64,000 bases of DNA. Origin: Chloroflexota bacterium (GTDB taxonomy: Bacteria; Chloroflexota; Anaerolineae; Promineifilales; Promineifilaceae). Position numbers and translations under genes: made by a program. Where the stretch lies: contig JAGOMA010000012.1 in NCBI GenBank assembly GCA_017993775.1, forward strand, positions 80,034-144,033, written 5' to 3'. Shown one piece after another: positions 43,182 to 50,332 of this stretch; positions within the stretch are counted from its first letter, which is position 1, and every line of letters begins with the position of its first letter. Under the pieces are notes generated by a model that worked only from the letters and a program-made list of their open reading frames with translations, did no database searches and was not told where the DNA came from.

Positions 43182-43703
43182 TTATTGCGGCACTATCAGT
43201 ACCTGACCCACGTATATCAGATCAGACGTCAGGCCATTCGCGGCTTTAATTGCATTGACTGTCGTGCCAAATCGAGCGGCAATGCTGGTTAAATTATCCC
43301 CTTGAACCACAGTGTAAGAAATGGCATTGCCGCCACCCCCGCCAGAACCGGGAGGCGTTGGTGTAACAATGATCAGAGTAGGCGGCGTCGACGTTGCGGC
43401 AGAGGGGTTGCCAGGGCTTGTGTTCGTGTTAAACGCAGAATCAAGGATGTTTGACGATGTGTTCATGACCTGCTGCCATTCTGATGAAGTCCCGGCTTCC
43501 AGTAAATCATTGGCCCACGAAGCAAACACCTGGGTGATGATGAAGCTCACGGCCAGGAAAACCAGCAATATGCCGACAAAGTACGTAACAATCGACCAAA
43601 TGCCTGACTTTGGTAGTTGTACCTTGAAAATGAGGTGGTAAGCTAAAATGAGCCCAACCACGAGCGGGATAAAACGTAATAGTTGACCAAGATTCAAATC
43701 CAT
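43182..43703 (-). CDS. LysM-domain membrane protein
   Basis: 173 residues. Two membrane helices lie near the N-terminus (about 8-30 and 36-60). A Thr/Pro/Gly-rich linker follows, then a C-terminal LysM module from about 128: '[20 protein letters not shown]' and '[20 protein letters not shown]'. LysM binds N-acetylglucosamine-containing glycans such as peptidoglycan, so the protein is likely anchored with its LysM domain outside. It is 30 bases downstream of the M23-like gene on the same strand; they may act together on the wall. Confidence 0.88.
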   Translation of the reverse strand: MDLNLGQLLRFIPLVVGLILAYHLIFKVQLPKSGIWSIVTYFVGILLVFLAVSFIITQVFASWANDLLEAGTSSEWQQVMNTSSNILDSAFNTNTSPGNPSAATSTPPTLIIVTPTPPGSGGGGGNAISYTVVQGDNLTSIAARFGTTVNAIKAANGLTSDLIYVGQVLIVPQ

Positions 43704-43733
43704 GATGATACTCCTTACTTCTTCTCTACAGGG

Positions 43734-45023
43734 TCAGGGTAAAAATCCTTGCGGGTCTACAAAGGTTTTGTTGGTTTTGTCGTAGATTGTGTAATGAACA
43801 TGGGGACCGGTGGCGTAGCCCACTGCCCCCATCACCCCAACCGCCTGGCCGCGCTTTACGGGTCCTGACTCGACCAGGTAAGAGCGGGGATGAAGCAGCC
43901 AGACAATCCATTCTTCATTTTCAATTCGAATAGTGGTGTTGTACCAGCGATCCGTGAAGGTAGTTACTTCACCGGGCATGGGGGCCTGTAAAATAGCGGT
44001 GCTGTCCTCGCTGGAAATATCCAGTCCCGGCAGACTGTAGCTGCAGCCATGAACATCTTGGGTCAGAATCGGGGCGAATGTGACCGGGTTTAATCGGGGT
44101 CTCAGGGTGGGGTTGCCCAGGGTGTGAGGTTTGCCAATGCAGGTTTCATCGTCCACGCTGCGAGTTGTTGGGAAAAGCATGTCACTGTCGACACCCAGAA
44201 CTGTGCTGGTGAGGTTGGTGAGGGCGGAGCTGGACCAATCATAAAGGCGGTTGCTGAGGTCGATGATGGCGATGGTTAACGGCCGTTCCTCTCCCCCAAT
44301 ATCTATCTGCGAAACAACCAAACTTTGCATGGCCAAATGTGCCGGCCATGCCCCTAGCTGCTGCACCACCACTGTGCCCAATTCTACGTCGGAATAAACC
44401 ATATTGGTGTGGGCTTTGTCGAAATTATTCATCACATAGGCCGATTGGTCTGCATCCAGCCGCGCCGCAGCCCCCATGCCGGCATTATAAGCAAAATAAC
44501 AGCCTTTAATTTCTTCGGGGTTTTGCGTGTAATATGAAATGTCAGGACATCGTTTTTTAAATTCGCTGGCGGCAATTGCCAGCTGCTCGGCAACCTCCAG
44601 ATCTGAAATAGGGCCGGGCGTGAAGCAAGGCAGCTCCCCTGTACGCACCAGATCGTATGCGCCAATGATTCCTGTACAATTTTCGGGATTGGTGGACAGC
44701 ATACTGTTCTCTTTAAACCATATAACCAATGGTACTTCTCTGGGAATGTCTGCATTGCGAGCAATGCGGTCTGCAATCGGCGCCCATTTGAGGGCTGTGG
44801 TTTGGATTGAACTGGGCAGCGCATATTGGCTGTCCATTACGAATCGGCCGCCAGCGACAAACCCCGTGCCTAAGAGGACAAGCAGTAGTGTGTCATACGA
44901 CCCTTTTAGGACGCCTAAGGCTAGCTGCTGCGGGCCTCGGATGCCTACAAACGTTAAAAATTGTTTGAACCAAACCCGAAACCACGCCGGCAATGCCAAC
45001 AGCGCCTTAGCGTAAGCTAACAT
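43734..45023 (-). CDS. M23 (LytM-like) peptidase-fold protein, perhaps degenerate
   Basis: 429 residues. A hydrophobic segment at about 45-65 should anchor the protein. Residues about 90-230 form a lysozyme/SLT-like helical region ('WFKENSMLS', 'ASEFKKRCPDISYYTQNPEE'), of uncertain class. The C-terminal 90 residues have the LytM fold: 'PMPGEVTTFTDRWYNTTIRI', 'VKRGQAVGVMGAVGYATGPH' and the zinc H-x-H in 'GPHVHYTIYD'. The first zinc-ligand motif (H-x3-D after the GxV strand) is not seen, so catalytic competence is doubtful. Cell-wall hydrolase or activator-like protein; operon with the LysM gene. Confidence 0.78.
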   Translation of the reverse strand: MLAYAKALLALPAWFRVWFKQFLTFVGIRGPQQLALGVLKGSYDTLLLVLLGTGFVAGGRFVMDSQYALPSSIQTTALKWAPIADRIARNADIPREVPLVIWFKENSMLSTNPENCTGIIGAYDLVRTGELPCFTPGPISDLEVAEQLAIAASEFKKRCPDISYYTQNPEEIKGCYFAYNAGMGAAARLDADQSAYVMNNFDKAHTNMVYSDVELGTVVVQQLGAWPAHLAMQSLVVSQIDIGGEERPLTIAIIDLSNRLYDWSSSALTNLTSTVLGVDSDMLFPTTRSVDDETCIGKPHTLGNPTLRPRLNPVTFAPILTQDVHGCSYSLPGLDISSEDSTAILQAPMPGEVTTFTDRWYNTTIRIENEEWIVWLLHPRSYLVESGPVKRGQAVGVMGAVGYATGPHVHYTIYDKTNKTFVDPQGFLP

Positions 45024-45031
45024 AACTCACA

Positions 45032-45238
45032 TTATAACTTTACATTATGGAAAGGCAACTGTATAATGATTTTATTGCCATAAATTTTTAAGGTACTGAT
45101 GGCCGGTAAAACGGCCGGTATTTTAAACCCCCGACAATCTTGGCGGACTAGACGGGGGTAAGATATGGAGCTATCGTAGATAGCAGGAAGCTGCTGTTCT
45201 GTCGGAAGATGGGGCGGCAGTTTTTTGTTATCCGCCAT
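45032..45238 (-). CDS. Small hypothetical protein downstream of the RHH regulator
   Basis: 68 residues from ATG 45238, which overlaps the stop of the ribbon-helix-helix gene by eleven bases; AAAGGGTG precedes it. There is no recognisable motif: Pro- and Ile-rich with one Cys. Weight for it being real comes only from the overlapping arrangement and position at the element edge. The segment also contains two GGCCGGTA-type repeats and could be an attachment or boundary region instead. Confidence 0.35.
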   Translation of the reverse strand: MADNKKLPPHLPTEQQLPAIYDSSISYPRLVRQDCRGFKIPAVLPAISTLKIYGNKIIIQLPFHNVKL

Positions 45239-45422
45239 CACCCTTTCCATTTTTCGCCAATTCCTCAATTTCGATGCCTTCTGCTTCGAGTCCTCGGATG
45301 ACCATTAGCGCTGTCATGGAAGCCAATGAACGCATTTGTTCACTTGCCATTACCTCCAGCCGCTCGGCAACTTTCTTTGGAAGGGTGATGTAGACACGCC
45401 GACTATCCTGAGATATAGGCAT
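45228..45422 (-). CDS. Ribbon-helix-helix (CopG/Arc-like) repressor
   Basis: 64 residues from ATG 45422, chosen because GGAGGTGA lies directly upstream. A further upstream ATG (45473) would begin on the predicted transcription start and lacks a site. The fold reads 'SRRVYITLPKKVAERLEVMA' (beta strand and helix 1) and 'QMRSLASMTALMVIRGLEAE' (helix 2), a classical RHH DNA-binding dimer. It is the only regulator visible in the phage-like element and is divergent from the early genes. The promoter region between carries two near-identical palindromes, likely its binding sites. Probable autorepressor and lysogeny-type switch. Confidence 0.75.
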   Translation of the reverse strand: MPISQDSRRVYITLPKKVAERLEVMASEQMRSLASMTALMVIRGLEAEGIEIEELAKNGKGDGG

Positions 45423-45479
45423 CCTACTCACCTCCGGTCTAATTTTCACCTTCGTTTCAGCAACTTGAATCATGCCAGG

Positions 45480-45509
45480 ATAATAACACAGAGTGTTACA
45501 CTGTGTCAA
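45480..45509 (-). promoter_or_regulatory. Promoter for the RHH gene with palindromic operator in its spacer
   Basis: On the minus strand TTGACA (45509-45504) and TATTAT (45485-45480) are 18 bases apart. The spacer holds a near-perfect palindrome (45488-45506) with one mismatch to the operator of the opposing promoter. Predicted start near 45473 gives a leader of about 50 bases before ATG 45422. Confidence 0.72.
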
Positions 45510-45517
45510 GGAGTGTG

Positions 45518-45547
45518 TTGACACACAGTGTAACACTGTGTTATACT
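45518..45547 (+). promoter_or_regulatory. Rightward early promoter of the phage-like element with palindromic operator
   Basis: TTGACA (45518-45523) and TATACT (45542-45547) with an 18-base spacer. ACACAGTGTAACACTGTGT (45523-45541), a perfect 9-bp-arm palindrome, fills it. Any protein bound there must block RNA polymerase. The centre is 35 bp from that of the leftward operator. Confidence 0.75.
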
Positions 45548-45574
45548 TCCTGTACATTTTTAGGCAGAAAAACA

Positions 45575-45606
45575 GGCCGTCCAGACCATCGCAAAGTCGA
45601 ACGGCC
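45575..45606 (+). promoter_or_regulatory. Leader hairpin, copy 1
   Basis: GGCCGTCCAGACC... and ...TCGAACGGCC fold into a stem 15 bases before the 84-residue gene. The same layout, with similar sequence, recurs at 45884-45915 before the next gene. Both are followed by an AAGGA-type ribosome site. Confidence 0.6.
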
Positions 45607-45620
45607 AAAGGAAGGTGCAG

Positions 45621-45875
45621 ATGGACAAAGATTTTAAGACCAGAGTGATTGCAGTTTTAGAGAGTGGGAACAGCCTTACTCAAGACTTTTTCACCAGAAA
45701 CCAGAACCTCGCCCTGGTCCAGTTCGGGGAAGGCAATGCCGAGATGTTCCAGGACGACCCGGTCGTCTCGGTAAGCTGGATTTCCTTAGTGGATCGGGAC
45801 GGTGACGAAGTGGATGCGTTAACGGAGCTTTACATCGGCGACATGCTGGCCGACTCGGTTCATACGGTCAGCTAA
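45621..45875 (+). CDS. Small hypothetical protein, first rightward gene of the element
   Basis: 84 residues, acidic. ATG 45621 follows GGAAGGTGCAG; a GTG two codons earlier is the alternative. Landmarks such as 'NLALVQFGEGNAEMF' and 'VSVSWISLVDRDGDEVDALT' suggest a compact alpha/beta fold. I do not recognise a family. As the first gene from the operator-controlled promoter, it may be an early regulator or anti-host factor (inference). Confidence 0.6.
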   Translation: MDKDFKTRVIAVLESGNSLTQDFFTRNQNLALVQFGEGNAEMFQDDPVVSVSWISLVDRDGDEVDALTELYIGDMLADSVHTVS

Positions 45876-45883
45876 AACAAAAA

Positions 45884-45915
45884 GGCCGTCCAAACTCTTG
45901 CCAAGTTGGACGGCC
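45884..45915 (+). promoter_or_regulatory. Leader hairpin, copy 2
   Basis: GGCCGTCCAA and TTGGACGGCC are perfectly complementary 10-base arms around a 12-base loop. It lies in the 64-base gap before the 111-residue gene and is a diverged copy of the hairpin at 45575-45606. No T-tract follows, so it is not a simple terminator. Confidence 0.65.
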
Positions 45916-45939
45916 ACCAATCAAGGAGACAGAGTCCCC

Positions 45940-46275
45940 ATGAAACTTGATCGAATTGTAACACAGATGGAACCCGAAACGAAAGCCCCAACGGCCGAAA
46001 GCCCCAGCGTCGAGCGCATCGCCTACCGGCCCAAAGGCCGCTTCCACCCTGAACAGTGGATGGCAACGATTGACGGCCGTCGGTGCAGCGTTACCCCGGC
46101 CAGCGCCCGCCTGGTCCTGGACCTGGCCCGCGACATGCGCACGGCCGGCGACGAGTACCGCACGGTCTACCAGCTGCAGCGCTGGGGCGCGACAGACGGC
46201 GGGCGGAAATGGTGGGTCTATGAATTCAGCGGTTCGAATGGGCTGGCCCAGCATCTCGTGGAGGTGACCCAGTGA
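45940..46275 (+). CDS. Hypothetical phage early protein
   Basis: 111 residues from ATG 45940, preceded by AAGGAGACAGAG. The middle reads 'RFHPEQWMATIDGRRCSVTP' and 'ARDMRTAGDEYRTVYQLQRW', ending in a strand-rich 'WWVYEFSGSNGLAQHLVEVT'. No known family. The stop overlaps the GTG of the next gene (46272-46275), so translation is coupled. Confidence 0.6.
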   Translation: MKLDRIVTQMEPETKAPTAESPSVERIAYRPKGRFHPEQWMATIDGRRCSVTPASARLVLDLARDMRTAGDEYRTVYQLQRWGATDGGRKWWVYEFSGSNGLAQHLVEVTQ

Positions 46276-46829
46276 CCCCCCTCACCCCGCAACAATTCGA
46301 AACAATCCTTAACAAAGCCCAATACGACGGCCGTGCCCACGCCATTGACATGGTGGTGGAAGTACCGGCCGGCGTGCGCGCCGCCCAACCCGAAGCCCAC
46401 CTGGTCGCCTGGAACAACCACACGGCCGAGTCCATCCGCCTGGAAATTATCGGCGGTTGGCCGGTGGTGGGCGTGCAGGTGCGCGAGAAGGGCAGCGAAA
46501 CCACCCTCTACGGTTTCGGCATCGCCAACCGCCAGGGCAGCCGTTTTGCTCAGCCCAGCCAGGTATGCCCACGCTGCGGCCGCACATTCCTACCGTTCGA
46601 AGTCATCGCCAAAGACGGCGACTGCGCCGACCGCGATCAGTGCGTGAAGGAAGCAGGCGACTACAAAGCGCCGCTTCAGCCGCCAGCGGATTGGATGGTG
46701 CAGGCAGGTTATCGCAAACCCTACGACCGAGAAAAAGAAGAACGCCTGGGCCAGTTCCGCAATGCGCGTAACCTGCGCCGAGAGATTGCCCGGCGCAATG
46801 CGCAGCCGCAGCCTGACTTGATGAGGTAA
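46272..46829 (+). CDS. Hypothetical protein with zinc-ribbon-like motif
   Basis: 185 residues from GTG 46272 (GTGA overlap). A C-P-R-C-G-R motif near residue 99 and further Cys residues at 'GDCADRDQC' could bind zinc. The N-terminal part is strand-rich ('IRLEIIGGWPVVGVQVREKG'); the C-terminus is a basic helix ('FRNARNLRREIARRNAQPQP'). It could bind nucleic acid (inference). Part of the string of tightly packed early genes. Confidence 0.6.
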   Translation: MTPLTPQQFETILNKAQYDGRAHAIDMVVEVPAGVRAAQPEAHLVAWNNHTAESIRLEIIGGWPVVGVQVREKGSETTLYGFGIANRQGSRFAQPSQVCPRCGRTFLPFEVIAKDGDCADRDQCVKEAGDYKAPLQPPADWMVQAGYRKPYDREKEERLGQFRNARNLRREIARRNAQPQPDLMR

Positions 46830-46833
46830 ACCC

Positions 46834-47097
46834 ATGACTTTCAAAACCGCAACCCCAACCCAACATCATGTTAACGACCTGGCCGTGCAGACGGCCGAGG
46901 CCATCGCTGCAGTCGAACTGCAGTCCGACAAATACCACCGGCGCATCGCGGCCGCGGCCGACTACCTGGTGAAGCAAGAGCGCGGCGGCCTGCGCTATGG
47001 CGGCCAGTACGCCAGCGGCGCGACCATCTGGCTGGATGAAGCCGGCGTCGGCGAAATCGTCCGGCCGCCCCAAGAGGTGACACTGTGGGTATTGTAA
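46834..47097 (+). CDS. Small hypothetical phage protein
   Basis: 87 residues four bases after the previous stop. The sequence is alpha-helical at the start ('LAVQTAEAIAAVELQSDKYH') and strand-like after 'RGGLRYGGQYASGATIWLDE'. No family recognised. It overlaps the next gene by thirteen bases. Confidence 0.55.
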   Translation: MTFKTATPTQHHVNDLAVQTAEAIAAVELQSDKYHRRIAAAADYLVKQERGGLRYGGQYASGATIWLDEAGVGEIVRPPQEVTLWVL

Positions 47098-47354
47098 CCA
47101 TGCCAACCGCTGCCCTGCCCATCGCGGCCAGCGAAACGGCCGTTGTGGAAATCGACCTGGTCCGCCACGAGCATTTCTACTTTTACAATCGGCGGGAAAA
47201 CGGCCGCAGCGTCGTCAACGCCCAGCGGATCAGCCCGCAGCGCGCCCAGGACATCTACGATGCCAACGCCGACGCGCAGCAGCAGGCCACCGGCCGGGTG
47301 GACTTTGGCCCATCGTCCTGCGAATGGACGTGGACGGCAAAACTCGCGCTTTAG
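47085..47354 (+). CDS. Small hypothetical phage protein
   Basis: 89 residues from GTG 47085 (GAGGTGA five bases upstream); an ATG at 47100 just after the preceding stop is equally possible. Reads 'VVEIDLVRHEHFYFYNRREN' then 'QRISPQRAQDIYDANADAQQ'. No known domain. A hairpin of two ACGGCCGT copies (47367-47400) follows and may end this transcript part. Confidence 0.5.
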   Translation: MGIVTMPTAALPIAASETAVVEIDLVRHEHFYFYNRRENGRSVVNAQRISPQRAQDIYDANADAQQQATGRVDFGPSSCEWTWTAKLAL

Positions 47355-47366
47355 TACAATGTTTAG

Positions 47367-47400
47367 AACGGCCGTTCTGATTGGTCGGAACGGCCGTTTT
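47367..47400 (+). terminator. Hairpin made from two ACGGCCGT octamers, terminator-like
   Basis: AACGGCCGTTCT (47367-47378) can pair with GGAACGGCCGTT (47387-47398) through an 8-base loop with one mismatch, and TTTT follows. It sits in the 59-base gap before the gene at 47414. Partial termination is possible since the genes downstream have no clear promoter of their own. Confidence 0.45.
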
Positions 47401-47413
47401 CCAAGAGGAAACC

Positions 47414-47872
47414 ATGAACGATTTAGTGAAGTTACAAGACGGGCCGCTCACAAAGGCGGCCATCCAGCAGGCCGGGCAAGGATACGCCGAGGCGCTGCTT
47501 GAAGAATGGGCGCTGCCGCCCATGAGCGCCTACGTGCGGCTGCGCGCCCTGCGTGACGCATTGGATGTGGCGCTGGCCGAAGTAGAAAGCGCAGCGATGG
47601 ACGCGGCCGACCTGAACCCCGGCGAAACGGTGCATGGCGTGAAAGTGGTCATGCGCAACGGCGCAAGCCGGTGGGACTACAGCCACGACGCGGTGTGGGG
47701 CGAGATGAAGGCCAACGAGGCGGCGGTCGCCGAGCAGCGCAAGGCACGCGAGAAATTCCTGCAGGCGCTGCCGGCAGAGATGGTGGACCCGGTGACCGGT
47801 GAATTCGTATCCCCGGCCGTACAGTTGACGATGGGCAACCGCACGATTGCCCTGACGTTTCCCAGGGAGTAA
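47414..47872 (+). CDS. Hypothetical phage protein, helical
   Basis: 152 residues from ATG 47414 (AAGAGGAAACC upstream). Mostly helical: 'AYVRLRALRDALDVALAEVE' and 'AAVAEQRKAREKFLQALPAE', with a central strand part 'VHGVKVVMRNGASRWDY'. The layout 'WDYSHDAVW' resembles small phage recombination accessory proteins, but I cannot assign it. It precedes the directionality-factor-like gene by four bases. Confidence 0.55.
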   Translation: MNDLVKLQDGPLTKAAIQQAGQGYAEALLEEWALPPMSAYVRLRALRDALDVALAEVESAAMDAADLNPGETVHGVKVVMRNGASRWDYSHDAVWGEMKANEAAVAEQRKAREKFLQALPAEMVDPVTGEFVSPAVQLTMGNRTIALTFPRE

Positions 47873-47876
47873 CCCG

Positions 47877-49295
47877 ATGCCAATTCAAGGACTAACAAAC
47901 AAAGTAAAGATGGAACGCGACGTGCGCGGGCGGCCCGTGCGCATCGGCTACCTGCAGAAAGGTCGGCGCGAGGGCTTCGGTAAGAATATTCGGCTCTTCG
48001 ACGAGGACCATTTGATTTTCAAGCCGATGGATTCTGGCGACGTGGGCGACGCCATGAGCGCCATCTTCGCTGAGGTCTACGGCCCGCAGCCCCGCGCCAT
48101 CGACGACGTGCGCATCGCGGCCGACGTGGCCGGCAACTTCAGTATTGAGGACTGTGCCTGGCTGTATGCCCGCCGCCACACGGAGAAAGGCAGCACCCTG
48201 TACGCAGTCTCCGACGGCGTCAACATCAAGCGTGCCCGCAACGAAAAGAGCGGCCGCATTGAGTATTGGTACGATGGCGAGATGGCCCACGACCAGCACA
48301 CCCGGCTCGACAGGGACAACAAAGCCTGCTTTGTCTACCGTGACAAGCTGTACCCGTGGGCGCAAGAAATGAGCGTGGACCTGATCCTGCCAAAATTCAA
48401 TATGGCGCTGGCGAAGCAGGGCATCAGTGGTTATGGTGTGGTCACGCTGCTAACCCACGCGACCTACGACATTCCCGGCCTCATCGATGAGTATTACGGC
48501 ATCGTCGACGAGCTGGTCGGCCTCATCGCCAACCCGCTGGACCCCAACGACCGCGCTCAGGCGCGCCGTTACCTGCCGCTGCGCAATTTCCCGCTGCGCC
48601 TCTACCGGTCCGAGGACAAAATCACCACGCCCGACTATCGCAGCAATGACCCAGGCCAGCGCCTCAACTCGACCAGGTGGCTGCTGCACTGGCAGTTGAA
48701 TCCGAAGTTCAGCGCCGCCATGCAGGAAGCGCTGGATAAGCGCACGCAGCTGACCCTGGCGGCCGTGGCCCAACGGCCGTTGCTGCAAGCCGCAGCACCG
48801 GCTAAGCAGCTGGCTGCCGGCGATGACGTGAATGGCTGGCTGTTCGGCGATGACGCGCCCCCAGCCCGGCTGCCAGAGAGAACTGCTCCGGGACAAGCAT
48901 GGGGCGAGGTCGTCGCCGACGTGTTGGCCGAAGCTGAAGCGGCCGTTTCCCCACCCAAGCAGCCGGTTGCGGATTATGACTGGCGTAAGCAGATGGCAAC
49001 TGCAGAGACGCTGGATGCTTGGTGCGCAGCCACCTATCAGCAGTTGAAAGCGTCCGGTGCGTTCCACGACGCCAACCACGTCAAGCGCGGCTTTCCGGTC
49101 ATCGTGGGCGAGTGGCCGCCTGTCAACCGCAAACTGGCCTTCGATGCCATGAGCCGCTACGCCAATGCCGTCGCTGACGGCGTGAAAGCGAAGGATGCGG
49201 CGGGCCAGGCAGCCGCGTGGTACGCGGCGCAGGCCGACTTCCTCGGCGACGATGACGACGTGGTCGAGGGTGATTTTGTTGAGGAGGAAGAGTGA
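47877..49295 (+). CDS. Recombination-directionality-factor-like phage protein (Gp3-like)
   Basis: 472 residues. The opening 'MPIQGLTNKVKMERDVRGRP' followed by 'RIGYLQKGRREGFGKNIRLF' resembles the phiC31-type recombination directionality factors that steer serine integrases toward excision. Also in keeping are 'HLIFKPMDSGDVGDAMSAIF', the 'LYAVSDGVNIKRARN' region and the middle 'MSVDLILPKFNMALAKQGIS'. The Cys-rich zinc motifs of phiC31 Gp3 are weak here. The C-terminal third ('YDWRKQMATAETLDAWCAAT') is an extra domain ending in an acidic tail. If correct, a serine integrase should exist outside the window. Confidence 0.45.
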   Translation: MPIQGLTNKVKMERDVRGRPVRIGYLQKGRREGFGKNIRLFDEDHLIFKPMDSGDVGDAMSAIFAEVYGPQPRAIDDVRIAADVAGNFSIEDCAWLYARRHTEKGSTLYAVSDGVNIKRARNEKSGRIEYWYDGEMAHDQHTRLDRDNKACFVYRDKLYPWAQEMSVDLILPKFNMALAKQGISGYGVVTLLTHATYDIPGLIDEYYGIVDELVGLIANPLDPNDRAQARRYLPLRNFPLRLYRSEDKITTPDYRSNDPGQRLNSTRWLLHWQLNPKFSAAMQEALDKRTQLTLAAVAQRPLLQAAAPAKQLAAGDDVNGWLFGDDAPPARLPERTAPGQAWGEVVADVLAEAEAAVSPPKQPVADYDWRKQMATAETLDAWCAATYQQLKASGAFHDANHVKRGFPVIVGEWPPVNRKLAFDAMSRYANAVADGVKAKDAAGQAAAWYAAQADFLGDDDDVVEGDFVEEEE

Positions 49296-49618
49296 TGCCC
49301 AATTTGACGACGACTCCAGATCAGTGGCTTGAGCGCGCTGCTGCGGCGACCGATTCATTGGATTTTGACGTGTGCGTAACCCGTGGCCTGCCGTTTTTTG
49401 AAGGCGCATTGAATCGGGTGGAAACAGCGCGGGAGACGATGTTTGGCGAATGGAAGCCGGGGCAGGCGCGGCCGGTCCTTGATGGCTTGCGCACGTATGC
49501 TACGAAACGGCAAGAACTGGAACAAGGCGGCCGCCCAGCCATGAGTGCGCACCGGGATGCGAAGGATGCGGCCGTCGCGGCTTATCGTCGCGCAGTGGAA
49601 CGGATGGTGGCCGCATGA
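49295..49618 (+). CDS. Small hypothetical phage protein
   Basis: 107 residues from ATG 49295, overlapping the previous stop by one base; a GTG at 49292 is also possible after GGAGGAAGA. Helical and charged: 'WLERAAAATDSLDFDVCVTR', 'LDGLRTYATKRQELEQGGRP'. No family recognised. ATGA overlap with the following gene. Confidence 0.55.
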   Translation: MPNLTTTPDQWLERAAAATDSLDFDVCVTRGLPFFEGALNRVETARETMFGEWKPGQARPVLDGLRTYATKRQELEQGGRPAMSAHRDAKDAAVAAYRRAVERMVAA

Positions 49619-50265
49619 GCGAGCAGAAAATCGACGACCGCTTTGTACTCGACGCCGCTCTGGCCGAGCTGCTGCTCGGCTGGCAGTGGTACCGCGACCC
49701 GCAGTGGGATTGGGTGGGCATGTGGCCGCCCGATCATCCGCAGTGGGTGCGCTACAACTTCCCCGACCAGGCCGAGCGGGTGGACGGCCCTGGCGGCCAC
49801 AAGCTGATGCCGTCCTGGAACGTGGGCGGCTTTCACAGCAGCGACGGCCCCAACCGCATGGGCGTGCCCCGCTTCTCATCGGATTGGCGGGCGATGGCGA
49901 CCTGCATCGAGCAGATGCGGCTGCGCGGCTTCTGGTGGAAGGGCAGCAACTTCGCCGCGCCCGACCGGCCGGCGCACGCCGCCTTTTCCATCCGGACCAA
50001 CTCCTGGGCCGGGCAGGCGGAAACGATGCCCAAGGCCACGGCGATGGCGGCGCTGGCCGCTCTCACCGAAAAGGGTGTGGCCGGCGAGGCCAGCGACCAG
50101 ACGGTGAAAGGGCGACTGACCAGCATCCGCAATGTCGCCCAGCGCAGCGATGACGCCATTTACACCCGCTGGTTGGACAGCCGCAACGCCGGCGATACGG
50201 TGGCGGCGGCTCTGGAATTTATCGCGGAGTGGGCGACGGCCGCTCTGCGCAGTTTTGGCGAGTAG
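49615..50265 (+). CDS. Phage ABA-sandwich-like protein
   Basis: 216 residues. The central region 'VPRFSSDWRAMATCIEQMRL' followed by 'RGFWWKG...' and 'PKATAMAALAALTEKGV' has the pattern of phage ABA sandwich domains (early-region proteins of unknown function in many siphoviruses). A Trp-rich N-terminus precedes it. It is coupled to the gene before by ATGA and ends just before a palindrome-bearing spacer. Function unknown. Confidence 0.55.
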   Translation: MSEQKIDDRFVLDAALAELLLGWQWYRDPQWDWVGMWPPDHPQWVRYNFPDQAERVDGPGGHKLMPSWNVGGFHSSDGPNRMGVPRFSSDWRAMATCIEQMRLRGFWWKGSNFAAPDRPAHAAFSIRTNSWAGQAETMPKATAMAALAALTEKGVAGEASDQTVKGRLTSIRNVAQRSDDAIYTRWLDSRNAGDTVAAALEFIAEWATAALRSFGE

Positions 50266-50276
50266 ACAAACAGCAG

Positions 50277-50294
50277 GTGTTGGCGCGCCAACAC
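50277..50294. promoter_or_regulatory. 18-bp palindrome GTGTTGGCGCGCCAACAC, copy 1
   Basis: A perfect palindrome in the 67-base gap between two early genes. Nested in a wider inverted repeat: GCAGGTGTTGGCGC (50273-50286) and GCGCCAACACCTGC (50302-50315). Copies elsewhere in the element: 52850-52865 and 62033-62050. Confidence 0.8.
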
Positions 50295-50332
50295 ATCAGG
50301 TGCGCCAACACCTGCAGCAAAAGGACACAATC

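Noticed and set aside
45423..45608. Longer RHH protein starting at 45473 or 45608
   Set aside because: The first lies at the predicted transcription start, the second upstream of it across both operators; the GGAGGTGA site points to ATG 45422.
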